A stretch of 64,000 nucleotides of DNA from Castanea sativa (Eukaryota > Streptophyta > Magnoliopsida > Fagales > Fagaceae). The stretch lies in assembly GCF_040712315.1 (NCBI RefSeq), contig NC_134014.1, positions 10,634,244-10,698,243 of the forward strand, given 5' to 3'. The translations under genes were made by a program, and so were the position numbers. Below are positions 12,061-23,022 of the stretch, in pieces (positions within the stretch are counted from its first letter, which is position 1; the number at the start of each line of letters is the position of its first letter). A model generated the notes under the pieces. It did no database searches. It was not told the origin of the DNA and saw only the letters and a program-made list of their open reading frames with translations.

Positions 12061-13129
12061 TACAGTTGTAGAGAAAAGTGAGGCTATGAAAGACACTGCA
12101 ATAGAGAAGGGAACACAAGTAAAGGACACTATTGTAAGCACAACTAAGACAACTGCGGACTACACAACATCGACCACAAAGAAAGCAAAGTTGCTCAACG
12201 TTTATCCATATTGGGTTTTCAATTGTACATCTAATCTTCCTTAGGAGTAGAGTATTCAATTCATGTAGCTACAGAGTTTACAGTCAAGCTGCTAAGGATC
12301 CTATTGTAGCGACAGGAGAGAGTGCAAAAGAATAAACAACTAGGAAGAAAGAAGAAGCTAAGAGAGAATTGGAGGCTAGAAGATCAGCCGAAAGAAAGGT
12401 ATGTGTGTACCAAAATTATATCTTTACTATTGCATAGACCTTCAATTATATGACTTTTTGAACATGAAATTCTACATGTTTACCTTCATAGCTTCACAAC
12501 ACTAAATTGATGTTTGTGAAAGTAGATCACTAATTTAAAGTTGCCACAAGATAGTATACATTTATTTAGAATTGCCAAAGACTAAGGTAGTATTAACTGT
12601 ATAGATGCATATTATGGATTATGAAAACATGTAGCATGGTAAGAGGAGTCTTGGCAATAATTTAGATTGAATTTAGTAGCAGTAGCCAAAATTAGGCTAC
12701 AGTTAATTACTGAAGCATTCATCGGTTTGTTGTAGTTCACCCTTCAATAGTGTACAAATAAACATTCTCTTTGTTTGTGTTCGTGACTAATCTGATGTTA
12801 GAGACTTTTTATTTGAACTATTTTTCCTTTGTTATTTTCTGGTCTATATTTATTCTTCAAACGTATTTATTCCTTTGTTATATTTTGCTCTATGGGTATT
12901 TATTGTAAAATATAGGTTAATGCACTTTTTTATTTAGTTAAAAATTTGTATTTTGTTATTGTGATTTTCTTGTTTTGATACTTTTGTTGTAAGTGAGTGG
13001 ACAAGTTCTTGCATTGCGAGTGTCCTAGACAATGTATTCAAATAATTTTTATTTCTTTGGTTACATCTTTCATAGTTTATGAATTATGTTTGTTTTAATA
13101 ATTCGAATTAAGCTCTTCTTAATTGGAGG

Positions 13130-13260
13130 CTTGGAGTGAAACTTATCGGGAATTTCTATTGAGACCTTGCATTGAAGATAAGAACATTGACCTGATCCCT
13201 TCGTGACATTCAAGGCTGGGTCTTATCAAAATGAAAATTTTTCTAAGCAAGGTATGCTTT
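13130..13260 (+). other. Possible second captured exon, unrecognised
   Basis: A short frame reading EAWSETYREFLLRPCIEDKN followed by IDLIPS then a stop, with an AAG|GTATGC donor-like site near 13,250. It lies between the LEA-like fragment and the Helitron end. The composition is protein-like, but I cannot name a family. Confidence 0.25.
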
Positions 13261-13464
13261 AGTTTCCCCACCTATCAACTAAAATCCATCTGAATTTAAT
13301 TAAGTCTTTTACTATCTTTGATGTTAGGGTGTGCTGTCAATTAGGGGTTTCATTGTACATTTTTTTTCTTTTTTTGCAAACTGATTATTAATGTACCTTC
13401 AAGCAAATTAAATATATATGATTATTATTGAATTATCCCGTGCATCGCATGGGTTAGCGACTAG

Positions 13465-13632
13465 TTTAATTTAATACTTCAAACTAATTTAATATGTTTT
13501 AATTTAATACTTCAAATTAATAAAATATAATTTCTCACTACAAATTACTAAAATATAATGTAATAACTAAAAAAAATGTAAGATGAGACTCGAGGACTGA
13601 AAATATTAAAATATAATTTAATATTACTTTGG
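13465..13632. repeat. Degenerate AT-rich tandem repeat, right part
   Basis: Continues the TAATACTTCAAATTAATAAA-like repeat seen at 10,121-10,480, then grades into the CCCC-rich minisatellite. Confidence 0.7.
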
Positions 13633-16480
13633 AAAAACTAAAATACCCCTAAGACTAAAAGAAGGCCGACTTACCTCCATAAACGTAGAAAATGACCGAA
13701 ACACCCCTACCACCCAAAAAATGGTTGAAACACCCCGAAGCAAGAAAAATAACTAAAATACCTTTGAAGCCTATAAAAAGACCACAATACCCTTGAATCT
13801 TAAGAAAACACCAAAATTAGAGGAAATATAATTTATTATTCGATGAAAACGATTGAAATACCCCTAAGACTAAAAGAATGCCAACTTACCCACAAACTCA
13901 AAAAATGGTTGAGACACACCTACCACCCAAAAAATGTCTGAAATAACTCCGAAGTAAGAAAAATAACTTAAATACCATTAAAGCCTAGAAAAAGACCACA
14001 CTACCCTTGAATCATAATAAAAAACCAAAATTAGAAGAAATATAATTTAATATTCATTTAAAATCGACTGAAATACCCCTAAGACTAAAAGAATGCCAAC
14101 CTACCCCACAAACTAAAAAAATGGTTGAGACACCAAAATTCCCCCAATAGCTGAAAATGAACCAAATACCTCATAGGCATTAAAAATGTCCACTATACAC
14201 CCTAAGCCAAAAGGTGACCAAAATACCCTGGAAACTTTGAAAAGGACCAAAGTACCTCGAAACCCTAAAAATGACCAAAAATACACTCTAAGACGAAAAA
14301 ATGACCTAAATACCCCCCGTAAACGCAAAAAATGACGAAAACACACTTGATATCTCTAAAATCACCACATATGCTTAAAAACCACTGAAATTACCAAAAT
14401 AACTCCAAAATCTCTTAAAATAAGCAAAATACCCCCCAAAACCCAAAAAATGACCAAAGTACCCCTAAAACTCAAAAAATAACCAAAATACCTCCGAAAC
14501 CTAAAAATGACCAAAATACCCCCAAAACCCAAAAATGACCAAAATACCCCTGAAACCCAAAAAATGACCAAAATACCCCCCAATACCCACAAAATGACCA
14601 AAATACCTCCGAAACCTAAAAAATTACCGAAATACCCCAATACCTACAAATTACCAAAATACTTCTAAACCCTAGAAATTTACTGAAATAACCAAAAAAT
14701 CTAAAAATTATTGTAATAACCCTAAAACCTAAAAGATGACAGAAATGCCCTCGTAACCGAAAAAATGACTGAAATATTCTTAGAATATAAAATGATCAAA
14801 ATAACCCTGAAACCTAAAAAATTACCAAAATTCCCTCGAAACCTATAAAATTACCGAAATTCCCTCGAAACCTATAAAATGACTGAAATACTCTTAGAAC
14901 CTTTAATTTGTTGAAAATATCCTCGAAACATCCAATATACCCTAAACCTCTATTTTGGTAATTTTAGATGTTTCAGGTTTATTTTGGTCATCTTACATGT
15001 TTAGGGTATTTTGGTCATAATTTAGGTTTCAAGGGTTTTTATCGATAATTTTTTTAAGGTTTTGGGGTTATTTTGGTCTTTTTTTAGGTTTCGGGGTATT
15101 TCGATAATTTTTTAGGTTATTTTGGTAATTTTTAGGTTTCAGGGTATTTCAGTCATTTTTTTAGGTTTCAAAGGTATTTCAATCATTTTTTAAGTTTAGG
15201 GGGTATTTTGGTAATTTTATGGGTTTCAGGGGTATTTCAAACATTTTTTAGATTATGGGGTAATTTGGTAATTTTTACAAGTTTCAGGGGCATTTTTGGT
15301 AATTTAAGGTTTTAGAGGTATTTCGGTCATTTTTAAGGTTTAGGGGGTATTTCGGTCATTTTTAAGGTTTAGGGGGTATTTCAGTCATTTTTTAGGTTTA
15401 GGGGGTATTTTGGTCATATTTTGGGTTTTGGAGATATTTTGGACATTTTAGAGTTTTGGAAGGTATTTTGCTCATTTAAGAGATTTTAGAGGTATTTTGG
15501 TCATTTTTATGTTCCGGGGGTATTTTGGTCTTTTTTTGGGTTTTAGGGGTATTTGGTTATTTTGGTCATTTTGTGGTGTTGAGGGTATTTTGGTAATTTT
15601 TAGGTTTTTGGGAATTTTTAAGTTTTGGGAGTATTTTGGTCATTTTTTGGTTTTTGGTAATTTTTAGGTTTTGGGGGTATTTTCATCATTTTTGGGGGTT
15701 TTTTTTTTTGTTGTAATTTTTAGGTTTCAGGGGGTATTTTGATCACTTGATTGGTTTTGGGGCTATTTTGGTCATTTCTTAGGTTTAGGGGCATTTTGGT
15801 CATTTTTTGGGTTTTGGGGTTTTTTTGGTCATTTTTTAAGTTTCAGAGGTATTTTGGTCCTTTTTTAGAAATTTAGATTTTATGTTATTTATTTAAATTT
15901 TAGATGGGTTTTAGTGGGTATTAGTGAGTTTATCCATTAAGACCCATATAATTAAATAACCAAAAATACACTCTAAGACTAAAAAAATGACCCAAATACA
16001 CCCATAAACGCATAAAATGATGAAATACCTTCTATGCAGTAATAAAGTTTACACACATACATCATAAGCTTAAAAAATGACATCAATACCGTTGAAACTT
16101 AAGAAATTAATAAAATGTTTAAAGGGTATGAGATCACTTATGTTTTGGGGGGTATTTTGGTCATGTTGTAACATTTCTCAAATTTTTCTGTCATTATAAT
16201 GTTGCCTTCACGGGTTCTTTGATAATTTTTTACGCTTTAGGGGTGTATTTCAGACAGCTCCAACGATTACGGGGGCGTTGTGGTCATTTTTTGATTTATA
16301 GGGGTATATTGGTCTTATTTTAGTCATCGAGGGGTATTTTGGCCTTTTTCAAACATAGGGGATATTTATGGTCGGTTTCCATGTTTCGGGGGGTATTTTG
16401 GTAATTTTATACGCTTTGGGGTGGGGGGTTTGGTCATTTTTTAAAGCTTCGAGAATGTTTTGGTCATTATTTAGGTCAGT
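13633..16480. repeat. Large inverted minisatellite (foldback-like)
   Basis: Left arm (13,633 to about 14,940) is a degenerate 25-30-bp unit of the form ATGACCAAAATACCCCYRAA. Right arm (about 14,950-15,880, resuming at about 16,110-16,480) is the complementary form, GGGGTATTTTGGTCATTTTT. Within the left arm a higher-order unit of about 215-225 bp (starting AATACCCCTAAGACTAAAAG) repeats at 13,634, 13,857 and 14,073. A short stretch (15,890-16,110) returns to the left-arm orientation. Open frames here (for example 14,113-14,640 minus) only translate the repeat. Confidence 0.85.
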
Positions 16481-17139
16481 AATGGTTTAAGGCTTATCTG
16501 CAACAGTTCACCCTCCCTCACTCTCTTATGATGTCTCTCTTTCTGTGGATGGGTGATACTATGTGCTATGACATTGGATTTTTACTGGCATGCTTGTGTG
16601 TGACAACATCAAAATCATTTTATAATTTGATGTGGCATGTAGCTTCTAGTGATCGCAGACTCATAAATTTCAATAGCACCTTAAAATGTACAAGACTAAA
16701 TAGGATGACTGAATTCTCTCAAAATGCTTGTATCACCCATTGTGTATTCTCTACTTGCAACCCTTTAATTGGCTATAGTCCGCTTTCCATTGTTTTTCTT
16801 GTAGCCTATTGTTCTTGTATGTACTTTCCAACTTGCAGTTAGTCTTGGACTATTCTGACGTTATTGTCCTGGTATTGCTTAAGAATGTTGTTTTCTGGGG
16901 ACCATTTTGAAGTTGAAAGTGCCATCGTTTTTTTATGAGTAAAGTTTATTAGAAAATAAGGACAGACCTTTCATATATAGGATGTATATAAAAGACATTT
17001 TTTTTAGGTTGTAAACAAAAGGTTCATCCAAATAATACAAAGTGCTATATGTTTATGTGTTTCTTTTTATTTTTCTTTGAATTTTTGAATAACTTTTATC
17101 TCCAAAGAAAATTATTATTTTAATTATTATTTGAGAAAG
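16481..17139. other. Unique-looking sequence, no gene recognised
   Basis: A 104-codon frame at 16,528-16,842 (+) has no recognisable domain and no splice support. I regard it as chance. Confidence 0.4.
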
Positions 17140-17614
17140 CCAATCGTGTCCCTCGCAAATGATTTAGTATTAGTGAGGGTATATTTTTAACTCACACAAA
17201 AAATAAACTATTTGCAAGGGATTTTTATTGTCCCTTGGAAATAATTTGGTGGGAACATTTCCCTCCAAAATTTTTGGCATTTTAATAATTATTTGTGAAG
17301 GACGATCCTGGCTCTCGTAAATAATTTAGTACCAGTGAGGCATTTTTTTAACTGTCACAAATAATACATTTTTTGCGAGAGATTTTTAATTGTCCCTCGT
17401 AAATATTATGGAGGGAAAATTTCCCTCCAAAATATTAGCATTTGTGATGGTTATAACACATAATTGCGACAGTTTTTTTTGTTGGTCACAAATGTTTCAC
17501 ATTTTACCAAGTATTTGCAAGGGTGTTATTTTGCCATTAGAAAAAGGATTTTTTGAGAGGGCTTTTTGGGTCCGTCAAAAATTCTTTGTTGCTAAAAGAC
17601 ATTTTTCTTGTAGT
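17140..17614. repeat. CACTA-type right subterminal repeats and terminus
   Basis: Motifs such as CTCGCAAATGATTTAGTA, AGTGAGG and GCGAGAG recur in opposed pairs, and one block of about 180 bp is repeated (from about 17,150 and 17,320). The stretch ends in CATTTTTCTTGTAGT at 17,614. Confidence 0.6.
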
Positions 17615-19008
17615 ACACATAGCTGAATCTTAAGAAGAGAACGTAAGAAACAACACCTAAGTTATTGTGCTTAAGTTTTATCCCACAAAGAATACAAGAA
17701 TCTGTAATAGAATAACTATTCCTATTGTTCGTTTGGTAATAGCATATAATACGATGATGGAATGGCATCATACTTAGTCAAAATTTCTAAAATACCCTTC
17801 TTGACATATATGTTTAATTTTATTTATTTACACTTTTTGTGAATTTTGCGTAAATTATGTATAAATTCAACATATCATATAACTAATATTGTTCTTCTTA
17901 ATATAAAGATACCAGATTTTGCCAAGGAATATAAATATAAAATATTTTAAAAACTAACATTAGATTCTCACAACATTATTTGAATTTTCAATAGATCAAA
18001 ATCAGATAGTAACAAATAACTATTTCGTGTAATAAAAATACAACCAAATAATTGAATAACTATTACAGTGTACCAAATGTGTCCTAAGCTTATGACATGT
18101 ACAAGATAATTACAAAATTAAAACAATTGAACATATTTAGGTAGGAAAAATATGGTTTACTATCAAAGATAATGACCGATGCCAAATCCTTTGGAAGTTG
18201 TGGTCCATAGAAAATGACAACCGCAAAAATCGAATACTCTAGAGAGAGCAATAATTAATGTACTAATTTTAGGGAGTCCAATAAGAGAGGGCACCTAGGG
18301 ACCAAGGGAGAGTATAATAATTTATTGAAAAAGATATGGACATAGTTTTTTTTTTTTTTTTTTTGGTTTTTCTCAAAACTTGTATATGGACACTATTTTT
18401 TTTAATGATTTTTTTCAAATCTTGAAAAGATGATTTTTTTTTTGAGAAACAACTTGAAAAGATGATAAGTTTCTTTTTGTAATTTATAAATTTAATAATT
18501 ACAATTGAGGGGGCTTAAATCCTCAATGTTTCAATTGAAAATACTAAAAAAATGTCTATTGAGCCATAAGGCTCTTGGTTAAAAATGATAATGAATGAAT
18601 GAATTAAATATATAAGTTATGATTAGAATAACATCAATTTCACATGTACTCATTACTAATGTCATTTTTAATATGCATCAACAAACTGTCCTAAAGTTTT
18701 TTTAAAAATGACAATCATAGAAAAAAAAATAATGCTAGAGATACAAACTATTTTACAAATTTTTTTACAAACTATTGATGTATTGAGCGATTATTAGTAA
18801 ATGAAAAAGTGATATTAATGGTGAGTTTAGATGAAAACCAATAAGAGGTTGGTCATATCAATATTTTATAAAAATGTTGTAAAATAGTTTGTGGTCGTAG
18901 CATTATTAAAAAAAAATGGTGAAGTTATTGTCAATTTTACTACAAAAGGTTATAATTTAACATGAATCATTGATCAAAATAATAATTAATAACTTTTTAA
19001 ATTATTAC
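17615..19008. other. AT-rich sequence with a diverged copy of dispersed repeat a
   Basis: 18,140-18,260 and 18,605-18,720 match parts of the repeat at 1,341-1,712 and 21,901-22,253 with considerable divergence. Nothing else recognised. Confidence 0.5.
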
Positions 19009-19026
19009 TATATATATATATATATA

Positions 19027-19230
19027 TCTAAAAGTTGAAGCGTAACATTTATTGTTGCTACATTATTGTTGAGTCATATTAGCGGGCACGTCATCCACCT
19101 ATTTTCAGCAATTTCACTCTTCTTTTACCCCTTTCTCTTCCTTTCATTTTGGCTCTTCTTTTCCCCATATTCTTACTATAAATTTGTTATACACTCATTC
19201 TATGCATATTTACCCACAAAAAAAGTTATT

Positions 19231-19261
<31 letters not shown>

Positions 19262-19540
19262 TTGTGTGGATTTTTTATTTTTTATTTTTTGTATCTCTAC
19301 TTTAGATTAATGAATTTTTATGTTCTTTAGAACTCTACTTTGGGTTTATGCAATTTGGTTGTGTGTTTTTAAGTTGTTATCTTTTTGCTTTTCTTTGATT
19401 GTAAAAGATAGTGTATAAGAATATAATGTTATTTTGTTACATAGTAAATAGTATGACTTGGATAATTTGGTGTTTATGAGTCAAGACTATATCTTTTATT
19501 TTGACTCTTCTTCTTTTCATATTATTTTCTATATATTTGT

Positions 19541-19590
<50 letters not shown>

Positions 19591-20114
19591 TATTTATTCT
19601 TTCTTACAACCCTACTTTAGGATGATGAATTATTGTGTTTTTTTATAACACTATTTTGGGTTGATATGATTTGGAGGTGTTTTTTTTTGAATTCTCCATC
19701 ACAAGTTTTCTTTCTCCCTCTTATAGCTTTTATTAGATTAATATCAAATGTAATTTTGTGATAAATTATGATTTTTTTTATAATCTCTTTTAAGAGAATG
19801 AAAAATTTGAATAATATATTTGAAACTTAAAGAGGTTAGTTGTACAGGAAAAAAGTTAGGAAAATACAATACACCATAACATAATTTAGAAAAATATGGA
19901 CCACCTCAAAAATGAATAATAACAATCAAACACATCCAAAATAATAAAATGATATATTTGTAGAGATGGATAGATGTAAAATAATTTTGGAAATTGTTTA
20001 ATTTTTAAGGAGAAAAAATTATCTTCCACAAAATTTAGAAAAAAAAAAATTATACCACAATTATAAAGTAATTATCTATTTCCACGTATCGCGTGGGTGT
20101 GGGTTCGCGATTAG
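19027..20114 (+). mobile_element. Non-autonomous Helitron, about 1.1 kb
   Basis: The 5' end reads TCTAAAAGTTGAAGCG (19,027), after a short (TA)n. The 3' end has a hairpin CCACG-TATCG-CGTGG (20,082-20,096) and ends TTAG before T, one change from the usual CTAG. Related 5' sequence occurs at about 30,220. Internal (TC)n tracts at 19,229-19,252 and 19,544-19,588. No ORF of note. Confidence 0.65.
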
Positions 20115-20119
20115 TTGTG

Positions 20120-20300
20120 TTTAAAAGCTGACATATAGTAGATTCAAGTTAATTGAAATGACAAAGTTTTTTGTCATCAAATAAGAAATCCTTCGTTCGA
20201 GCCCCGTCTAACCAATAACAAATTAGTGTCTTAGTATAATAATAAAGAGTAATTATTATAGAATAAGTCATAAATACAAATCTATCCCACCAAAAAAAAA
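20120..20300 (+). mobile_element. Possible SINE relic
   Basis: A pol III box-B-like CGTTCGAGCCCCG (20,192-20,204) precedes a short A-run (20,288-20,300). No clear box A and no target duplication. Confidence 0.25.
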
Positions 20301-20589
20301 AAAGTTGACTTGTAAAGGGTAATAAAATCATATCCATGACTCACAAAAAAAAATTGATGAGAAATCTTGTGATTTTGAACTTACAAAGCATACAAAACAT
20401 TGAAGGGTGGAGGCTTCTTGTGGATTTGGGTCCAATCCATGGATTTGTTCTGAGTTAGAAGACAGGAGAAAAAAGATAGGCCATTCAGATTATAATTCAC
20501 ACGATGGAAATAATGCGGTCTGGGATATAATATTGAAAGAAGGGAAACGTGGGACGTGAAGTTATGTAAAAGTAAAACAGAGAAAGTAG

Positions 20590-20983
20590 CAAGTTTGGTT
20601 AATTGAAATTCAAGTGGGACTCAAGAAGAGCAGCAGTCTTTGTTTCGGAAACAGGTTTTCAACAATCTTGTTTTGAGAGTGATTCGGAGATTGTGGTAAA
20701 ATCCTTATGTAGTAGTGGTATGGAAAAATCAGCTGTTGGCCATATTATAAAAGACACTTTGTCTTATGATAGCTTGTTACAAAGCTATTCTTTCTCTCAT
20801 GTCTATAGGCAAGGCAATGCAGTAGCACACGCCTTAGCTCAGAAAGCAAGACTTTCCTTCCCGTTACAAGTTTGGATGGAGTCTGTTCCACCAGATTTAG
20901 ATGCTGTTATTTTGGCTGATTTAAAGCCCTTTGAATAAAAGTCTGAAAATATTTCCTTCTCAAAAAAAAAAAAAAAAAAAAAA
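20590..20983 (+). mobile_element. 5'-truncated LINE, 3' end with poly(A)
   Basis: The end of a LINE ORF2 (RNase H domain) is followed directly by its stop, an AATAAA (20,934-20,939) overlapping the stop, and 22 A residues (20,962-20,983). Severe 5' truncation with a poly(A) tail is the usual outcome of target-primed reverse transcription. I could not find the flanking target duplication. Confidence 0.75.
20603..20938 (+). CDS. RNase H-like C-terminal domain of a LINE reverse transcriptase (fragment)
   Basis: A 111-residue open frame to TAA. It contains CFESDSEIVVKSL, matching the second acidic strand region of plant LINE RNase H domains (RVT_3, PF13456), then VGHIIKDTL and HVYRQGNAVAHALAQKA, the conserved C-terminal helix phrase of that family. 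It ends in VPPDLDAVILADL, as these ORF2 proteins usually do. The domain degrades the RNA strand of RNA/DNA hybrids during retrotransposition. Here only the C-terminal end of a protein normally over 1,000 residues remains, with no promoter, so it is not expected to be functional. The ATG is just an internal Met. Confidence 0.8.
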   Translation: MKFKWDSRRAAVFVSETGFQQSCFESDSEIVVKSLCSSGMEKSAVGHIIKDTLSYDSLLQSYSFSHVYRQGNAVAHALAQKARLSFPLQVWMESVPPDLDAVILADLKPFE

Positions 20984-21900
20984 TGCTTTGAGCTAAGCTA
21001 AAATTGCTATTTCTGGATTAAAAGTATCTGGAGCGTGACTCACGAAAAGTGGTCTATCACAAAAGACATCACTCCATGGGTAGTTAGAAAATAAAGCAAG
21101 AAAAAGAATATATTATAGGAGAAGGTATCTCATAAAACACAGATGATGTGTTTTTATTTTTGAGGTTAATGATTACGTACTTTGGTCCATGAATTATAAT
21201 TAGAGTATAATACATACTAGCAATTAAGCTAATCCTAATTGGGTTTATAAAATGTATAGGCCTCTTGGACCATATCTATAACAATCCCGCTCAAATTCAA
21301 GAAAATTATTCTCAATTCAATAAAGCAAGAAAAAAATATTGAGGATTAAAATAATTTGAAAAGAAATGAATAAAAAATTTAGGAACTAATAAGAAAACTA
21401 AAAACCATTTATTTGTAGAAATTGTATGAATAACAAACGGTTAAACTTGCAACAGCACGAATAAGGAATAACTATTTTACCACCGCACACCTTTGGTGCG
21501 TTGATCACTCTACAAGCATATGTGCTTGTGGGGTGTGGGGGGCAAAAGTCAAGGTTCAAGTTTTTAGGAGTGAACTTCATACACGTATACACTTAGATTA
21601 GGCTAGAGTAGAAATTTTATCTTGTATATATATATATATATATATAAAAGGAATAACTCTTTTTTCATTATACCAGTATGAATAATTCTAATAACATGTT
21701 AGAATGTAGAATTTTAGATAGAATGATATAATTATTATTATTTCTAAATTAAAGGGTGTTTCGCCAACTACAAATTGGTTTTATTATTTTCCGTAACTCT
21801 TTTATTTTTCTTTTTCAGGATAGTGTTTGCCAAACATTCCTTAAAAACTATTTATTTTTAGAAATTTACAAAATTGAATCAGTTAAATAAATTTAATGAT
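20984..21900. other. Diverged duplicate region, no gene
   Basis: 20,400-20,590 plus 20,984-21,110 resembles 22,378-22,800 (shared GAGTTAGAAGA, GTAGCAAG, GTGACTCACG and CCATGGGT phrases). The LINE is inserted in the first copy. The rest is AT-rich. Confidence 0.5.
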
Positions 21901-22253
21901 GTGTAGAGATATATAAAATGTTTTAAATTTGAAAAACAAAAATTAAATATCAATTTAGGTAAGAAAAAACGGTTTGCAATCAAAGAAAATGATAGGTGCA
22001 AAATCCTTTAGATAAGTTGCAGTTCATAAGTTATAATTGAAATAATATCACTTTTACAGATATCCACTACTAATGTTATTTTTATTTAGCATCATTCAAC
22101 GATCATAAAATAAATTTAAAAAAATGCTAAAATTAATATCAATTTTTATAAGTTTGACATGATAGTAAATATGATTGAGCCACAACATAATTTAATAATT
22201 TTTAATTATTTATTTTTCTAACATGTTTAAAAATTGACACAAAAGCATGATAA
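21901..22253. repeat. Dispersed repeat part a, copy 2
   Basis: Collinear with 1,341-1,712 over nearly the whole length, with few substitutions and one internal deletion near 22,145. Part b does not follow here. Confidence 0.85.
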
Positions 22254-22958
22254 AATTTATCATATCCTAGAATTACAACAACAAAAAATGATGAGAACTT
22301 GTGTGCCTTTTGACCTTATTGTAATAATTGTCCTTGTAAGTAATACATACCACCAAATATTCCAAGGGCGGACCTCTCTTGTGGGATTTGGCTGGATCAC
22401 TTTCTGGTGTCCAATTCATTTTCTTCTGAGTTAGAAGAAAGGACAAAAAAGATAAGCCATTTAGATTATTTTAAAATTTTTGTTTTTTAAACTTTGTTTT
22501 TTATGGAAAACAATGCAGTCTCGAATTAAAGGTTGAAACTTGAAAGAAATTATGAACTTTAGTCCATAGTCATCTCTTTACTCTTTATGTGGCTTGGTAG
22601 GGAGTGCAGAAGTTATGTGAAAGTAGCAAGCGACTTTCAGTAGTCATCTCATATGGTTCGATTCATGTGGGAGTCACCAAGTGCTGTGAGCTAAAATATC
22701 TGCTACGTGACTCACGCAAAAAGGCTCTTGAGGTCTACATTGCCCCATGGGTTGTTAGGAACTTAGGATATGTTTCAGAAAGACAATGAGTATTATAGAG
22801 AGAAGCATACGTGAGAGAGAATAAGAATGTAAGAATTACATGCTTCGGGCAATGAATTTTAAGTATAGGTATATATAGGAGTTAGGCAAATCCTAACTGA
22901 GCTTATAATATATATACATGCACCTCTTCTGCCATACATACATACATACATACATAGA

Positions 22959-22970
<12 letters not shown>
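22254..22970. other. Second copy of the 20.4-21.1 kb sequence, no gene
   Basis: See the entry at 20,984. Open frames are short and without domains. Confidence 0.4.

Positions 22971-22972
<2 letters not shown>

Positions 22973-23019
<47 letters not shown>
22973..23019. repeat. (TA)n microsatellite
   Basis: TA dinucleotides directly before a Helitron-like repeat. Confidence 0.95.

Positions 23020-23022
<3 letters not shown>

Larger units (their letters stand above)
10540..12400 (+). pseudogene. LEA-like gene fragment, split by a hAT insertion
   Basis: After removal of the hAT (10,926-12,060) and one target copy, the frame reads across the empty site. From 12,061 it gives VVEKSEAMKDTAIEKG, then VKDTIVSTTKTTADYTT and a second block (about 12,277-12,399) with AAKDPIVATGESAKE and RKKEEAKRELEARRSAE. 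Lys/Glu/Thr/Ala-rich 11-mer-like repeats with no hydrophobic core resemble group-3 (LEA_4-type) late embryogenesis abundant proteins, which protect cells during desiccation. A TAA stop interrupts the second block, a stop precedes the hAT site, and a GTATGT donor follows 12,399. Upstream 10,540-10,860 looks like a CT-rich promoter/leader. No complete ORF remains. It is probably host gene sequence captured by the Helitron. Confidence 0.55.
10481..13464 (+). mobile_element. Helitron-like element carrying a captured LEA-like gene fragment
   Basis: The 3' end shows the Helitron signature: a hairpin CCCGTGC-ATC-GCATGGG (13,437-13,453), then CTAG (13,461-13,464), followed by T. The same AT-rich tandem repeat occurs on both sides (to about 10,480 and from 13,465), so the block between was inserted. 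The 5' TC start is hidden in, or lost to, a (TA)n run at 10,483-10,537. No Rep/helicase ORF is present, so it is non-autonomous. The contents are a gene-like 5' region, a LEA-like pseudogene and a nested hAT. Confidence 0.7.
2709..17614. mobile_element. Putative CACTA (En/Spm) element, composite and degraded
   Basis: The right end reads CATTTTTCTTGTAGT (17,600-17,614), the complement of the CACTACAAGAAAAATG-type CACTA terminus. The left end at 2,709 (CTGCTACAAAAAAAAG) resembles it but is degenerate. Both ends carry related subterminal sequence in opposite orientation, with repeated CCTCGCAAtTA/TTTGTGAGG-like motifs at 2,740-3,330 and 17,140-17,600. An En/Spm-family transposase gene lies inside. 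No 3-bp target duplication is convincing. A different subterminal-type motif cluster at 9,985-10,120 could mean two overlapping CACTA elements instead of one. Confidence 0.4.

Noticed and set aside
14113..14640. Minus-strand open frames of 77 and 92 codons rich in Phe/Gly/Ile
   Set aside because: They translate the minisatellite unit and have no independent coding signal.
16528..16842. 104-codon plus-strand frame
   Set aside because: Cys/Phe-rich, no domain, no homologous copy, no splice or promoter context.
20180..20210. tRNA-like GTTCGAGCC word
   Set aside because: No acceptor stem, no anticodon arm and no box A. At best a SINE relic.
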